Source of the DNA: UBA940 sp031547885
GTDB taxonomy: Bacteria; Bacteroidota; Bacteroidia; Bacteroidales; Rikenellaceae
Direction: 5' to 3'
Length of the DNA stretch: 64,000 nt
Assembly (NCBI GenBank): GCA_031547885.1
Contig: JAVBRO010000007.1
Location: forward strand, 68,842-132,841
This document shows, in pieces, positions 46,740 through 55,061 of this stretch. Both the position numbers and the translations under genes were made by a program. The notes below the pieces were generated by a model. It did no database searches and was not told where the DNA came from. It saw only the letters and a list, made by a program, of their open reading frames with translations. The first letter of the stretch is position 1. Each line of letters starts with the position of its first letter.

Positions 46740-48323
46740 TTAGTTCAGCGCCGGTCTTTTTCTGTCCCAGCGCTCCATCAGACGAAATGAATCGAAGCCG
46801 AGCCTGGCGCCTTCGGAACTGTTGTTCTGTCCGACCTGAACGAAGCGGATGGTATGTTTGCCCTCGGTCAGCGACGCGCTTCCCAGATAATATGAGTGGA
46901 CTTCAAGCCCGGGAGAATAGAGGTCGAGTATTCTCGGGTCTATGTCGGGATCTTCGAAGTTGATATCTATGGTCATGGGCACACGGGATATCATTTTCCC
47001 ATCCAGATATATCTTATACCTGCCCGAGTCGTGGGTGCTACTCATTCTCAGGATAACTCCGCGGTACTCCTCTTTCGCTACATGGAAATCGGCCTCTAAC
47101 CACGCGTTCGGAGCGGATGGGGTGAATAGTATCTGTCCGTCGCCGGTCCAGTCGTAACCCTGCTGCAACTCGACTTTTCCGGCCGAATGCCGCGCCGAGG
47201 CTATCATATCTTTTCCCTCTATGACGATATCGAGTTCGGGCAGCCGGCGCTCCATGTTTCCGGGAAGGGTAGCAAAGCGTTTGGGCTGGCCTTTCTGATA
47301 CCAGAAAGCGACGGTGGCCATATCGTCTTCGCGCTCAACATGGCCTTCGACATTTCCGGATTCGGTCTCATCTTCGCTTATCCATCCGGTGTGCTCTATC
47401 TCGAAGCGGAAAGATTTATTAAAGCGTACCGCATCTTTCACATGCCACCTGTAAAGGGTATATTCCGCACCAAGATCCTCCTCACCCTTACTCATGTGGC
47501 TGCATCCCGAGTAGAAATTGAGGTTCTCAAGAAACCCCCACGCACTCAGGAAGTAGTCTTCGGTCCCCGTTCCCCATGCCGAAGGCTCCGTCTCGCCGTC
47601 TATATAGTATTTAGCATCGCCCTCGCCGAACCAGTAGGGACTGCGCGACCGTACCGACATTACCGTACCCACGTAGTGTCCTTTGCCCTCGATGTCGGCA
47701 ATCAGGTAGTCTCGGCCAAGCTGCTGCGGAAATTCCTGGCGGTACTGCGCGCAGAAATAGGCAAGACTGGCAGGCAGTCTCTTGTGTTCGGTATAGTCTA
47801 TCTGGTAATAAAAACTGCGGCAATTTTTATCTCCGTCGTTGGTAACGGTTATTCTGGCAGCCCTGCGGAAAGGCATCTCCCAGTAACAGTTGTATCCATC
47901 GCCTCCCTCCACCAGCACCTGTGACGAGCGCACCTCTTTGCGCAGGCCGAATCCGGCTGCGAAGAAATCGCCCATCGGAGACTCCACGGCAGGTTCGGCC
48001 GAATTGTCCCAATACATCCTTATTATAAGGTCGGACGGTTTGGCCGATCCGTCTTTCTCGAGCCAGTTAGGGCGGGCATCGTTGAATGTTAGCCAGATAT
48101 GATTTATAATACCTGCTCCATGCACGTCGAATATAGTGACGGTTTCGCCGGGTTGTATATACTTCAGGCGGTCGCTGTTGCTGTCACCCGGAGCGTGTGA
48201 ACTTACGGCCCTGAAGCGGCCTTTCTGGATCTCCGCCAATCCGAGATCCAAATTCGAGGAGTTGCAGCATGATGCAAACATTACAGAAACTGCTAACAGA
48301 CTGGTTATCAGATTTGATTTCAT
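46740..48323 (-). CDS. GH172 (DUF2961) glycoside hydrolase, lipoprotein
   Basis: The protein has 527 residues with a lipoprotein signal (LLAVSVMFASC). The DUF2961/GH172 core covers about 45-330: SSHAPGDSNSDRLKYIQPGE, GAGIINHIWLTFND, and the hallmark AWGTGTEDYFLSAWGF near residue 250. A second beta domain (about 360-520) follows. Characterised GH172 members act on alpha-D-fructofuranosides (difructose dianhydride) and on D-arabinofuranosides of mycobacterial arabinan. It is the first gene after a perfect LacI-type operator 73 bases upstream, so it leads the operon with the GH106 copies 3 and 2. Confidence 0.85.
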   Translation of the reverse strand: MKSNLITSLLAVSVMFASCCNSSNLDLGLAEIQKGRFRAVSSHAPGDSNSDRLKYIQPGETVTIFDVHGAGIINHIWLTFNDARPNWLEKDGSAKPSDLIIRMYWDNSAEPAVESPMGDFFAAGFGLRKEVRSSQVLVEGGDGYNCYWEMPFRRAARITVTNDGDKNCRSFYYQIDYTEHKRLPASLAYFCAQYRQEFPQQLGRDYLIADIEGKGHYVGTVMSVRSRSPYWFGEGDAKYYIDGETEPSAWGTGTEDYFLSAWGFLENLNFYSGCSHMSKGEEDLGAEYTLYRWHVKDAVRFNKSFRFEIEHTGWISEDETESGNVEGHVEREDDMATVAFWYQKGQPKRFATLPGNMERRLPELDIVIEGKDMIASARHSAGKVELQQGYDWTGDGQILFTPSAPNAWLEADFHVAKEEYRGVILRMSSTHDSGRYKIYLDGKMISRVPMTIDINFEDPDIDPRILDLYSPGLEVHSYYLGSASLTEGKHTIRFVQVGQNNSSEGARLGFDSFRLMERWDRKRPALN

Positions 48324-48395
48324 TTATTCAAAGGTTAGTTAGAACAATAGGGTTCCAAAGCTATAGCGTGATCAGCATTTACATCAACGTTTTCC

Positions 48396-48409
48396 CTAAA
48401 ACGTTTTAG
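48396..48409. promoter_or_regulatory. LacI-type operator upstream of the GH172 operon
   Basis: CTAAAACGTTTTAG is a perfect 14-base palindrome with a central CG, the usual form of LacI/GalR-family operators. It extends to GTTTTAGC on one side. It lies 73 bases before the GH172 ATG. Near-matching sites occur before the MFS operon, lacI and fucI. Confidence 0.75.
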
Positions 48410-48683
48410 CATAAATTTCCAACGCCATGGTTGGTGAAATTTGGAATATAGTTTCAGGTTATTATAATTTGGGTGTTCTCTTTCGTCGGTAATATATTAC
48501 ATTTTGATTTTGTTTATATCCGTTTTGCCAAATTATATAAGGATTCTGACAAAAAATAGAATCGGCAACTGCGTTCATCCCGACCTGGTGCAAATGAACA
48601 GGATAATTCCATATGCTTAAGCAGTCCGGATTCTCGAGATATTACGTACCATATAATATACTTGTCCAGGATACGCATTGGTC

Positions 48684-48705
48684 GCCGCCGCAATTGTCCG
48701 GCGGC
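48684..48705. terminator. GC hairpin downstream of GH3
   Basis: GCCGCCG (48684-48690) pairs with CGGCGGC (48699-48705) across 8 bases. It lies about 40 bases after the GH3 stop on the minus strand. No T-run follows, so it is a weak terminator at best. Confidence 0.4.
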
Positions 48706-48744
48706 ACAAATTTCTCTTTGCTTTACTGGATTTACAATTTGCTG

Positions 48745-50376
48745 TCAGTATGTTATACCGAAGCCTATGGGATAGTTACGGCCGACCTGCAGCGGCAGCT
48801 TCCCGGAGGGCCGCAGCTTCCCGTTCATAATATCGATAAAAGAGTCGAAATAGACCGACTGATTGCCGTACCACCCTCCCTCGCCGTAGCAGACCAAAAA
48901 TGCCGAAACATCAGGGATCTTTGTTATGATATGGGGATTGCCATACGAAACAGCGATCATTTGTCCCGGTCTGGCTGTTATGATGCTCTGTATGATCTCA
49001 ATGTCTGCTTCACGAAGCGGGGCGGATTCTCCGAAGCGGGTACGCTGCACGAAGAACGAAACGACCGCATGCTTCCTTTCTCCGACCGCTTCGCGTATCG
49101 CCCGATAGGTATCGCCGCCGGTATCCGGCCCGAGCGTAAAACACGCAATCCCGGGAAAATGGGAGTGCAGTTTCGCCTCGAGCAATCCCGCATTATGGTG
49201 CACCGCCTCTTTCTGAACCGCGATATGCACTATATCTTCACCCTTCCAATCCTTAATTGGCAACACGCCTTCATTACGCAGCAACGTCACGGAACTGTCT
49301 GCCACTTCGCGAACCACGGCCGTATTTTTGGGTGTTCCGACGGTCTCCGACACCTGCTGTTTATCCGCAAACTTTGAACGGTGCAGCCCCAGTCGGGCTT
49401 TAAACTGCAGCAGCTTCCGGACTGAGCCGTCTATCTGAGCCTTGGTTATCCGCCCTTCGGCGACAGCCCTGGCTATAGCGTCTATCGCAGCAACCGGGTC
49501 TTGGGGCTTCAGGACTATATCGTGTCCGGCCAGTATGGCTTTCACCGCGGCCTCTTCGGCCCCGAACCGAGCCACAACATGATCATACCATAGATCGTCG
49601 GTGGTAACGATACCTGTGAATCCGAGTTTTCCCCTGATAATGTCCGTTGCCAGACATGGCTCCATGCTCGCCGGAAGTACTGAACCTTTCGTCACGGCCG
49701 GCACTGCGATGTGCTCGGTCATGATGAAGTCAACCCCGGCGTCAACGGCATATTTTATAGCTTTGAATTCGTTATGGTCGAGTTCCCGCGCACTGGCATC
49801 CAGCATGTTGAAGCCGGGATTGGCCTTATCGGCCTTCATATTGCCGCGGCCCGGGAAGTGCTTAGAAGTGGCCAGCATCCCCTCTTCATGGAACGCCCTG
49901 ATGTAAGCACCCGTAAGTTGTCCGGCCATATCCACATCGCCGCCGAACGAACGAACACTCTCCTGCGGATTATCGGGATCAATGGAAAGATCCGTAACCG
50001 GACTGTAGGAAAGATGGATTCCCATACTGCGCCCTTCTGCAGCCATGATCTTCGCCGCCCTATACATAAGGTCGGGGTCGCAGGCTGCGTCGAACGCCAT
50101 ATTGCCCGGAAATTCGCTGGCTCCGGCCACCTGCTGTCCCGCACCGCCTTCGAAATCGGAAGATATAAGGATCGGCACGTCAGCCCGCTCCTGAAGCAGG
50201 TTAAGCAGATTTACCACGCTCTCCGGCGTACCGCCGTAAAGCACGAAGCCGCCTATACCATGCACTCCTGCCAGTTCGAGCCACTGCTCCACACGGGGAT
50301 CGTCGGCGGAGACATCACCATAAATATCGGAACATACCAACTGCGCACATTTTTCACGCAGGGTCATCTGCTTCAT
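48745..50376 (-). CDS. GH3-family glycoside hydrolase (mature part, start affected by frameshift)
   Basis: The protein has 543 residues from the ATG at 50376 (MKQMTLREKCAQLVCSD, the usual GH3 beginning after the signal peptide). The TIM-barrel domain has LISSDFEGGAGQQV, YSPVTDLSIDPDNP and KHFPGRGNM, with the likely nucleophile Asp in GIVTTDDLWYDHV. The C-terminal domain ends LPLQVGRNYPIGFGITY. NagZ-type members carry KHFPGHG and a later D-S-H acid/base motif; here the first is KHFPGRG and the second is not seen, so the acid/base differs or activity is reduced. A lipoprotein signal peptide lies in another frame just upstream. It is the last gene of the MFS operon. Confidence 0.8.
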   Translation of the reverse strand: MKQMTLREKCAQLVCSDIYGDVSADDPRVEQWLELAGVHGIGGFVLYGGTPESVVNLLNLLQERADVPILISSDFEGGAGQQVAGASEFPGNMAFDAACDPDLMYRAAKIMAAEGRSMGIHLSYSPVTDLSIDPDNPQESVRSFGGDVDMAGQLTGAYIRAFHEEGMLATSKHFPGRGNMKADKANPGFNMLDASARELDHNEFKAIKYAVDAGVDFIMTEHIAVPAVTKGSVLPASMEPCLATDIIRGKLGFTGIVTTDDLWYDHVVARFGAEEAAVKAILAGHDIVLKPQDPVAAIDAIARAVAEGRITKAQIDGSVRKLLQFKARLGLHRSKFADKQQVSETVGTPKNTAVVREVADSSVTLLRNEGVLPIKDWKGEDIVHIAVQKEAVHHNAGLLEAKLHSHFPGIACFTLGPDTGGDTYRAIREAVGERKHAVVSFFVQRTRFGESAPLREADIEIIQSIITARPGQMIAVSYGNPHIITKIPDVSAFLVCYGEGGWYGNQSVYFDSFIDIMNGKLRPSGKLPLQVGRNYPIGFGITY

Positions 50377-50465
50377 CCTCTTTCCGATCCACGCTCTTCC
50401 ACACTACCGCATCCGGCAATGGAGAGAAACAGTACTGCTGAAGATATAAGTTCTACCGCCCTCAT
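50373..50465 (-). other. Lipoprotein signal peptide of GH3 in a shifted frame
   Basis: From the ATG at 50465 a 30-residue frame reads a lipoprotein signal (ELISSAVLFLSIAGC) and SVEERGSERG, then stops at 50373-50375, overlapping the GH3 ATG. In the GH3 frame the residues just before its ATG read RAWIGKR, which continues naturally into MKQMTLREK. One lost or gained base at about 50385-50400 therefore separates the export signal from the enzyme. It could be a real mutation, a sequencing error or a programmed shift. Confidence 0.7.
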
Positions 50466-50618
50466 CGTCAGTCATATTGTTTTGGTTCGGTGCGCCGGTC
50501 ATTATCTACGTCGAACGCATGCCAGGCCGCCGTCGGGCACTCCTAGCAGCACCCGCACCGCACTAAGAGCGCCGGGGCCATGGCTATGCGGTTTTCATTC
50601 ACTGTCAATGAAGTTTGG

Positions 50619-51398
50619 TTATTTCAAATGAAGCGACATCGCATCGTTGGCATACTGTTTGGCATAGGCATAGGGAATGCGTCCGTAACCTCCGTCGCCG
50701 AAAGACTCCCCGTGAGAATTCTTGAAGATCAGGTAGCCGCCGCCCGGAGAGTTAGCATCGGTCTGGTAACCGACGATCAGCACGCTATGCCCGTCGAAGA
50801 CGTCTTCTTCGGAGACCATAGCAAGCTCTCCGCCGCAAAGATACCGTTCCTTCACCCCGTCTTTAGGCCAGCGGAACCCGATAGCGACCGGATGGTCGTC
50901 GTCGAGCTCCTTGCGTATGCGCTGCAGTTGCTTTTCAGTAACGCCGTTCGCCGGATCCCACTCTTTGATCCACACCTGCTCACCCGACTTGCGCGACGCA
51001 GCTTCGTTTTTGGCCGCTTCAGACGGCTCGCCCTTATCGCTGAACCGCGTCGCATAAGGCATATAGTCATCGGCACAGATGCCGTAACGCGTCATGCCGT
51101 CGATGCCGAAATGGAAGTAAGACCCGTCGGCATCGACGCCCTCTACCCTATTGGCGGCCCAATTAAGGTATTCGACCGACAGGGGCGTAGTCTCTCCCAA
51201 TATATGAGCACGCTCGAATTCGATCAGTCCCACCAGTGTGAAAATAGAGCAGGTTCCGCGGACACCCTGGTCCTTCACAGATATGCCGTATTCCTCAAAA
51301 AGCGGGCGCAGCGTCTTACTTTGTGCATTGGCAGTGTCGCAGCTCAGCATTAGGGCGCCAAACAGAACGCATGAGAGTTTTAAAGCAATATTCTTCAT
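50619..51398 (-). CDS. Papain-like (C1-type) cysteine peptidase lipoprotein
   Basis: The protein has 259 residues with a lipoprotein signal (LFGALMLSC, Cys 20). The papain fold is recognisable: oxyanion Gln 44 and catalytic Cys 50 in VKDQGVRGTCSIFT, His 204 in FDGHSVLIVGY and Asn 227 in FKNSHGESFGDGGYG. All four active-site residues are present. It is exported and lipid-anchored. It sits between the GH38-like and GH3 genes, so it may act on a glycoprotein or peptide part of the same substrate, or mature surface proteins (inference). Confidence 0.8.
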   Translation of the reverse strand: MKNIALKLSCVLFGALMLSCDTANAQSKTLRPLFEEYGISVKDQGVRGTCSIFTLVGLIEFERAHILGETTPLSVEYLNWAANRVEGVDADGSYFHFGIDGMTRYGICADDYMPYATRFSDKGEPSEAAKNEAASRKSGEQVWIKEWDPANGVTEKQLQRIRKELDDDHPVAIGFRWPKDGVKERYLCGGELAMVSEEDVFDGHSVLIVGYQTDANSPGGGYLIFKNSHGESFGDGGYGRIPYAYAKQYANDAMSLHLK

Positions 51399-51411
51399 CT
51401 TATACTATGTT

Positions 51412-54024
51412 TTAGTCAAAAAAACGCGGTGGATGGCCTTTCTTGCCTTCGAGCCATATATTCAGGGCCTTGCGCTTGTTTTCAGGGACCAGTTCATCCC
51501 ACCGCGTAAGAGGCGTTATATCCGCCACCGACGAAGATGCCTGCAGACGGACGGTCACTATCTGCTGAGGCCTGACCGAAATGGTGTAGCTTCCGTTCTC
51601 ACCTTTCAGCGGCACGGGATTGGCGCCTGTCATGTCGGTAATCCATGCTGCCGTGTGAGGCAGCCCCACTTCCAGTATGCACTCTCCAGCCTCTCCCAAA
51701 CACTCGGCAAAACGTAGCTCTATCTGGTCGCCCTCACGGCGCAGCGCCTCGATGATCACATTGTCCGAACTCTTCACAAAACAGCGCGGCGATTTTTTGC
51801 CGCTGCCGGCAACAATGACGGGCGTGGAGTTATATTCCCACGCCAATTGCGGTATACGCGCTCCGCTCCACGAGTCACGCGGAACTACGGCATATTCGAA
51901 GCGGTGATGTCCTGCTCCGGTGAGCCATGAGTTGGGAAGTTTCCAATAGGTTTCGGTTGCGTTCAGCATATATATCACCGGCGTGCCGCCATCTATTTCA
52001 CGGCCGGTAAGCCCGCGGTCGAGCATGGCCAGGCCGCTTCCCGAAGCGAGCTGGTAGTCGCTCCAGCGGACCGCCGGCTGTATGCCCCCCCCCGAACACG
52101 GCTGTCCGGTTTCAGGCTCGGGCCATGTCGTATGTTCGAATCCGTAGGGTATGCCCTTACGTATTTCCGACGGACTCGAAGACATTGGGAATTCGGCAAA
52201 GGCGACATGCATATCGGGAATATCGTTCACATCCGTTTCGAAATCGATCCGGGGCGAATCTTTGTAAAAACGTACGAGACGCTGCAGCTTCGAGCCGCCG
52301 TAGAAATCGCTCTGCGCAACGACGGTTATCGCAAGAGGCCCCTCGGTAACCGTTATTTCGGCGGTGTAATCGTCCGAAGATGCGGTAAGGATGCGGTCGC
52401 TGCGCTTTTCCAGAAAATCACCCGGATATTTCGATTTGGATTGCTCTATAATGAACACATTGCCGTTGCCTCCCAATAGTTCCTCGCCTCCGGGTTTAAG
52501 CTTCAGGCTGGAAATGGAGCCTGTTCGCGGATCTATGCTCACGCTGTAGAACGGCGTCTCTATCCGCTGCGGCAGGGCTATCGGCACAGGTTTCGGCGGG
52601 GGCGAATTTTTTAATGCCGCGCCCCGAAGTTCCATCGCTCTGCAAGGAAGCATGCAAAGTGTACGTCCGTCAGGCAGCGCTTCAGCCTTGACGCCTGCTA
52701 TGCTCTTGCCTGCAGGAACATCCAACGCCACCGGGACGGTAAGCGCAACCCCGGCAGGATTGAATACCCCCGCAGCCTTACCTTCCGGCAGAAGCGCGGA
52801 TACGGCAGAGCGACTGATGGCTCCCGCGTGCTGCCCGACCCATGTGTGGCGGTCTTTCACGTCCCATGACTCGTCGTGCTCGAATACCATCCCGCCGGCG
52901 GAACCCCACAGGCTGTTGCGGTCCATGCATAGCAGCAGTTGCAGCCATGCGTGATAAATTTCCTGCGCGGGATATTCGTATCCGCCCTCAAGACTCGCCG
53001 CCGCAGCCAGCGCTTCGGCTGCCTGAAGATAATGTTCGTTGCGACGAAACCATTGTTTTGCACGCGGATTGTCCACCCAGAAAGCGTGGTATGAGAACGA
53101 TGTTCCCCCTTCGAGCGTGGGAACTTCGACTTCTCCGGAGTACACCAACGGGGAGACGGCGTCGAAATATTCGGAGAACGTGGCAAATTCGATCTCCTCT
53201 CCGGGCCTGAGATCTTTCCACTGTGCCAGAAATTCAGTAGGATTTCCTTCGTATCGCGGAGAGAGAGAGTAGTCTCCGTGACCGCCGAGGGCGAGCACGG
53301 GGGCGCAGTCGGGAGTGAGGCTCCGCTCATAATCTATCGCGTCGGCGACTTGGCCGAGTTGTGTTTCATCGAGCCTTGCGGCAGACGTGAACAACGGGTC
53401 CATCACAGCATAGAATCCCGGGGAGAACGTCAGCACTTTCGATCCGTCGGGCGACTTCGACCAGAAAACATTCCGGCCGAACGGATTGTTACGAAAATAA
53501 ATGAGCCCTTCGAGTCCCAATCCAGCGCATATCTGGGGCATCTGGGAGTGGGTTCCGCACACATCTATCGTCCAGCAATGGCGTGGACGTACGCCCATCA
53601 CCTGCTTTTGCCAGCGCAGTCCCTCAACACCCATCCTGACCAGCGCCTCGCCGCCTGAAAGGTTGATGGTCGATTCGAGAAAGAAAGCGTTTGGCAGTTC
53701 GACACGCCCTTCATCTATACGCCGCTTCAACTCCTCGAAACGATCGGGAGTGAAGTTGGCTATCGCTATCATATTGTTGCACTCCGAAAGGACGAATTTG
53801 TAATTTTGGTCCTGAGCCACCTTATCCAGATGATCGAGGTATGAATTTGCAATGTAGTTGCGCTCGACGGACCAGTCGGTAAGCCAGCCGCAGCTTGCAG
53901 GATGGAAATTGGGAACCACGTAGACCGGAGTTTTTACGCTGTCAACGGATTGCGCTCCTGCAGAACCGACTGATATCGTCACGAAAACGGCCAATGCCGA
54001 AAATATCCTTATCCTGTTTTTCAT
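51412..54024 (-). CDS. GH38-like alpha-mannosidase-family protein
   Basis: The protein has 870 residues from the ATG at 54024, where a signal peptide begins (IFSALAVFVTISVGSAGAQ); a longer frame to 54153 overlaps the RhaT gene and is not used. The N-terminal catalytic part resembles GH38: NFHPASCGWLTDWSVERNYI near 39-58 and the nucleophile-type block CWTIDVCGTHSQMPQ with Asp 154. The C-terminal beta region covers about 480-870 (FYSVSIDPRTGSISSLKL, YDQL-like strands). The first metal motif is H-P-A-S-C-G-W rather than the classical H-x-D-x-x-W, so its metal site or substrate may differ from alpha-mannosidases. Confidence 0.65.
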   Translation of the reverse strand: MKNRIRIFSALAVFVTISVGSAGAQSVDSVKTPVYVVPNFHPASCGWLTDWSVERNYIANSYLDHLDKVAQDQNYKFVLSECNNMIAIANFTPDRFEELKRRIDEGRVELPNAFFLESTINLSGGEALVRMGVEGLRWQKQVMGVRPRHCWTIDVCGTHSQMPQICAGLGLEGLIYFRNNPFGRNVFWSKSPDGSKVLTFSPGFYAVMDPLFTSAARLDETQLGQVADAIDYERSLTPDCAPVLALGGHGDYSLSPRYEGNPTEFLAQWKDLRPGEEIEFATFSEYFDAVSPLVYSGEVEVPTLEGGTSFSYHAFWVDNPRAKQWFRRNEHYLQAAEALAAAASLEGGYEYPAQEIYHAWLQLLLCMDRNSLWGSAGGMVFEHDESWDVKDRHTWVGQHAGAISRSAVSALLPEGKAAGVFNPAGVALTVPVALDVPAGKSIAGVKAEALPDGRTLCMLPCRAMELRGAALKNSPPPKPVPIALPQRIETPFYSVSIDPRTGSISSLKLKPGGEELLGGNGNVFIIEQSKSKYPGDFLEKRSDRILTASSDDYTAEITVTEGPLAITVVAQSDFYGGSKLQRLVRFYKDSPRIDFETDVNDIPDMHVAFAEFPMSSSPSEIRKGIPYGFEHTTWPEPETGQPCSGGGIQPAVRWSDYQLASGSGLAMLDRGLTGREIDGGTPVIYMLNATETYWKLPNSWLTGAGHHRFEYAVVPRDSWSGARIPQLAWEYNSTPVIVAGSGKKSPRCFVKSSDNVIIEALRREGDQIELRFAECLGEAGECILEVGLPHTAAWITDMTGANPVPLKGENGSYTISVRPQQIVTVRLQASSSVADITPLTRWDELVPENKRKALNIWLEGKKGHPPRFFD

Positions 54025-54038
54025 TATTTTCTTACAGT

Positions 54039-55061
54039 TTACAATGAGTTTGCATATCCCAACACTATCCATGAAGCTATCAATACGGCATTTCCTGCGA
54101 TTAGCCATGGAATGGACCTGCGAACCTTCCACTCCCCCGCCAATATGGCCCATACATTGCTCACGATCAGCGAGACGGCTATGAACATGGTCCAGCCGAG
54201 CACCTGTCCCGAACCTCCCATGATCGAGGCTCCGCGTCCGTAAACCGCAAGGGCGGCGAACCAGAGCAGAGCGGTCAGGAAGGTTATGCCGTACGCTTTC
54301 CCTGAACGCGGAGCAGCGAATGTTTTGTAGCTCCTGTTACGTATAAGCAGGAACAGCGTGTAAAGGAATTGAACGACGAACCCGCCGCAGAAGACCAGAA
54401 GCCACTGTACCAACGATGCGTCGGCAGGCGAAGCACCCTGTTCAACAGCAGCCTGTCCTGCAGCCGAGGCCCTGCCGAAACCGATATTAAGCAGCCCCGA
54501 ACAAACTCCGCTGACCACGATCCCCACAAGGGCAAGCAGGAACGTAAGGTCTATTTTCCCGGTTTTCTGCCCCTTCCCTGCGTTCTCTTTCCGTTCACGT
54601 ATGACGCCTGCGACCGTGATGAGTGCAACTCCCAGAACCATCACCACATTGCCTGCAACCAAATACCAGAAGTATGGTTTGGATAGTGCGTCCTCGGTGA
54701 AGAACAGAGCGCCGAACGAACCGCTGATGGCCGTAAAACTCATTCCGATGCCATATGTCAGCGACAGACCGAGGCGCAGTACGGAAAATCCCCACAACAG
54801 AGCTCCCACGCCCCACATAGCACCCATCAGTATAACGGCGATCGCGTCGCCCCGAGAGATGCTCGACAGGGCCGCAATCGGATCGGGAATAAGCCACCAG
54901 ACGCACACGACTGGCAGGACGATCATTCCTGTAATTGAAAAGAGTATCCAGAAGGCCTCCCAGGCCAGAGGCTGAAATTTCTTCATGCCAAGGCCGTAAG
55001 TGCCCTGGAAAATCCCCGACAGGAGTATCAGCAGTATCCCTGCTGTAAAATTAGCGTTCAT
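54039..55061 (-). CDS. L-rhamnose/proton symporter (RhaT family)
   Basis: The protein has 340 residues with about ten membrane helices. The RhaT-type start is clear: ILLILLSGIFQGTYGLGMKK, LAWEAFWILFSITGMIVLP, and GVGALLWGFSVLRLGLSLTYG. Later blocks GVCSGLLNIGFGRA and GGSGQVLGWTMFIAVSLIVSN also fit. It takes up L-rhamnose, or a closely related 6-deoxyhexose, across the inner membrane. It agrees with the three rhamnosidase-like genes. Its start overlaps the stop of the UroD-fold gene before it by 4 bases (ATGA type), so they are translationally coupled. No rhamnose kinase or isomerase gene is in the window. Confidence 0.85.
   Translation of the reverse strand: MNANFTAGILLILLSGIFQGTYGLGMKKFQPLAWEAFWILFSITGMIVLPVVCVWWLIPDPIAALSSISRGDAIAVILMGAMWGVGALLWGFSVLRLGLSLTYGIGMSFTAISGSFGALFFTEDALSKPYFWYLVAGNVVMVLGVALITVAGVIRERKENAGKGQKTGKIDLTFLLALVGIVVSGVCSGLLNIGFGRASAAGQAAVEQGASPADASLVQWLLVFCGGFVVQFLYTLFLLIRNRSYKTFAAPRSGKAYGITFLTALLWFAALAVYGRGASIMGGSGQVLGWTMFIAVSLIVSNVWAILAGEWKVRRSIPWLIAGNAVLIASWIVLGYANSL

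Larger units (their letters stand above)
48324..48744. other. Regulatory gap between the GH3 and GH172 genes
   Basis: There is no gene in these 421 bases. The stretch holds the LacI-type operator (48396-48409), an imperfect 30-base palindrome just beside it (about 48413-48442, AAATTTCCAACG... mirrored by ...GTGAAATTT), an AT-rich promoter region for the minus-strand GH172 gene, and a GC hairpin at 48684-48705 after the GH3 stop. Confidence 0.6.

Noticed and set aside
50466..50618. Minus-strand open stretch reading HSHGPGALSAVRVLLGVP between the protease and GH3 genes
   Set aside because: It is only about 28 codons long, starts after a stop with no start codon and matches no family I know.
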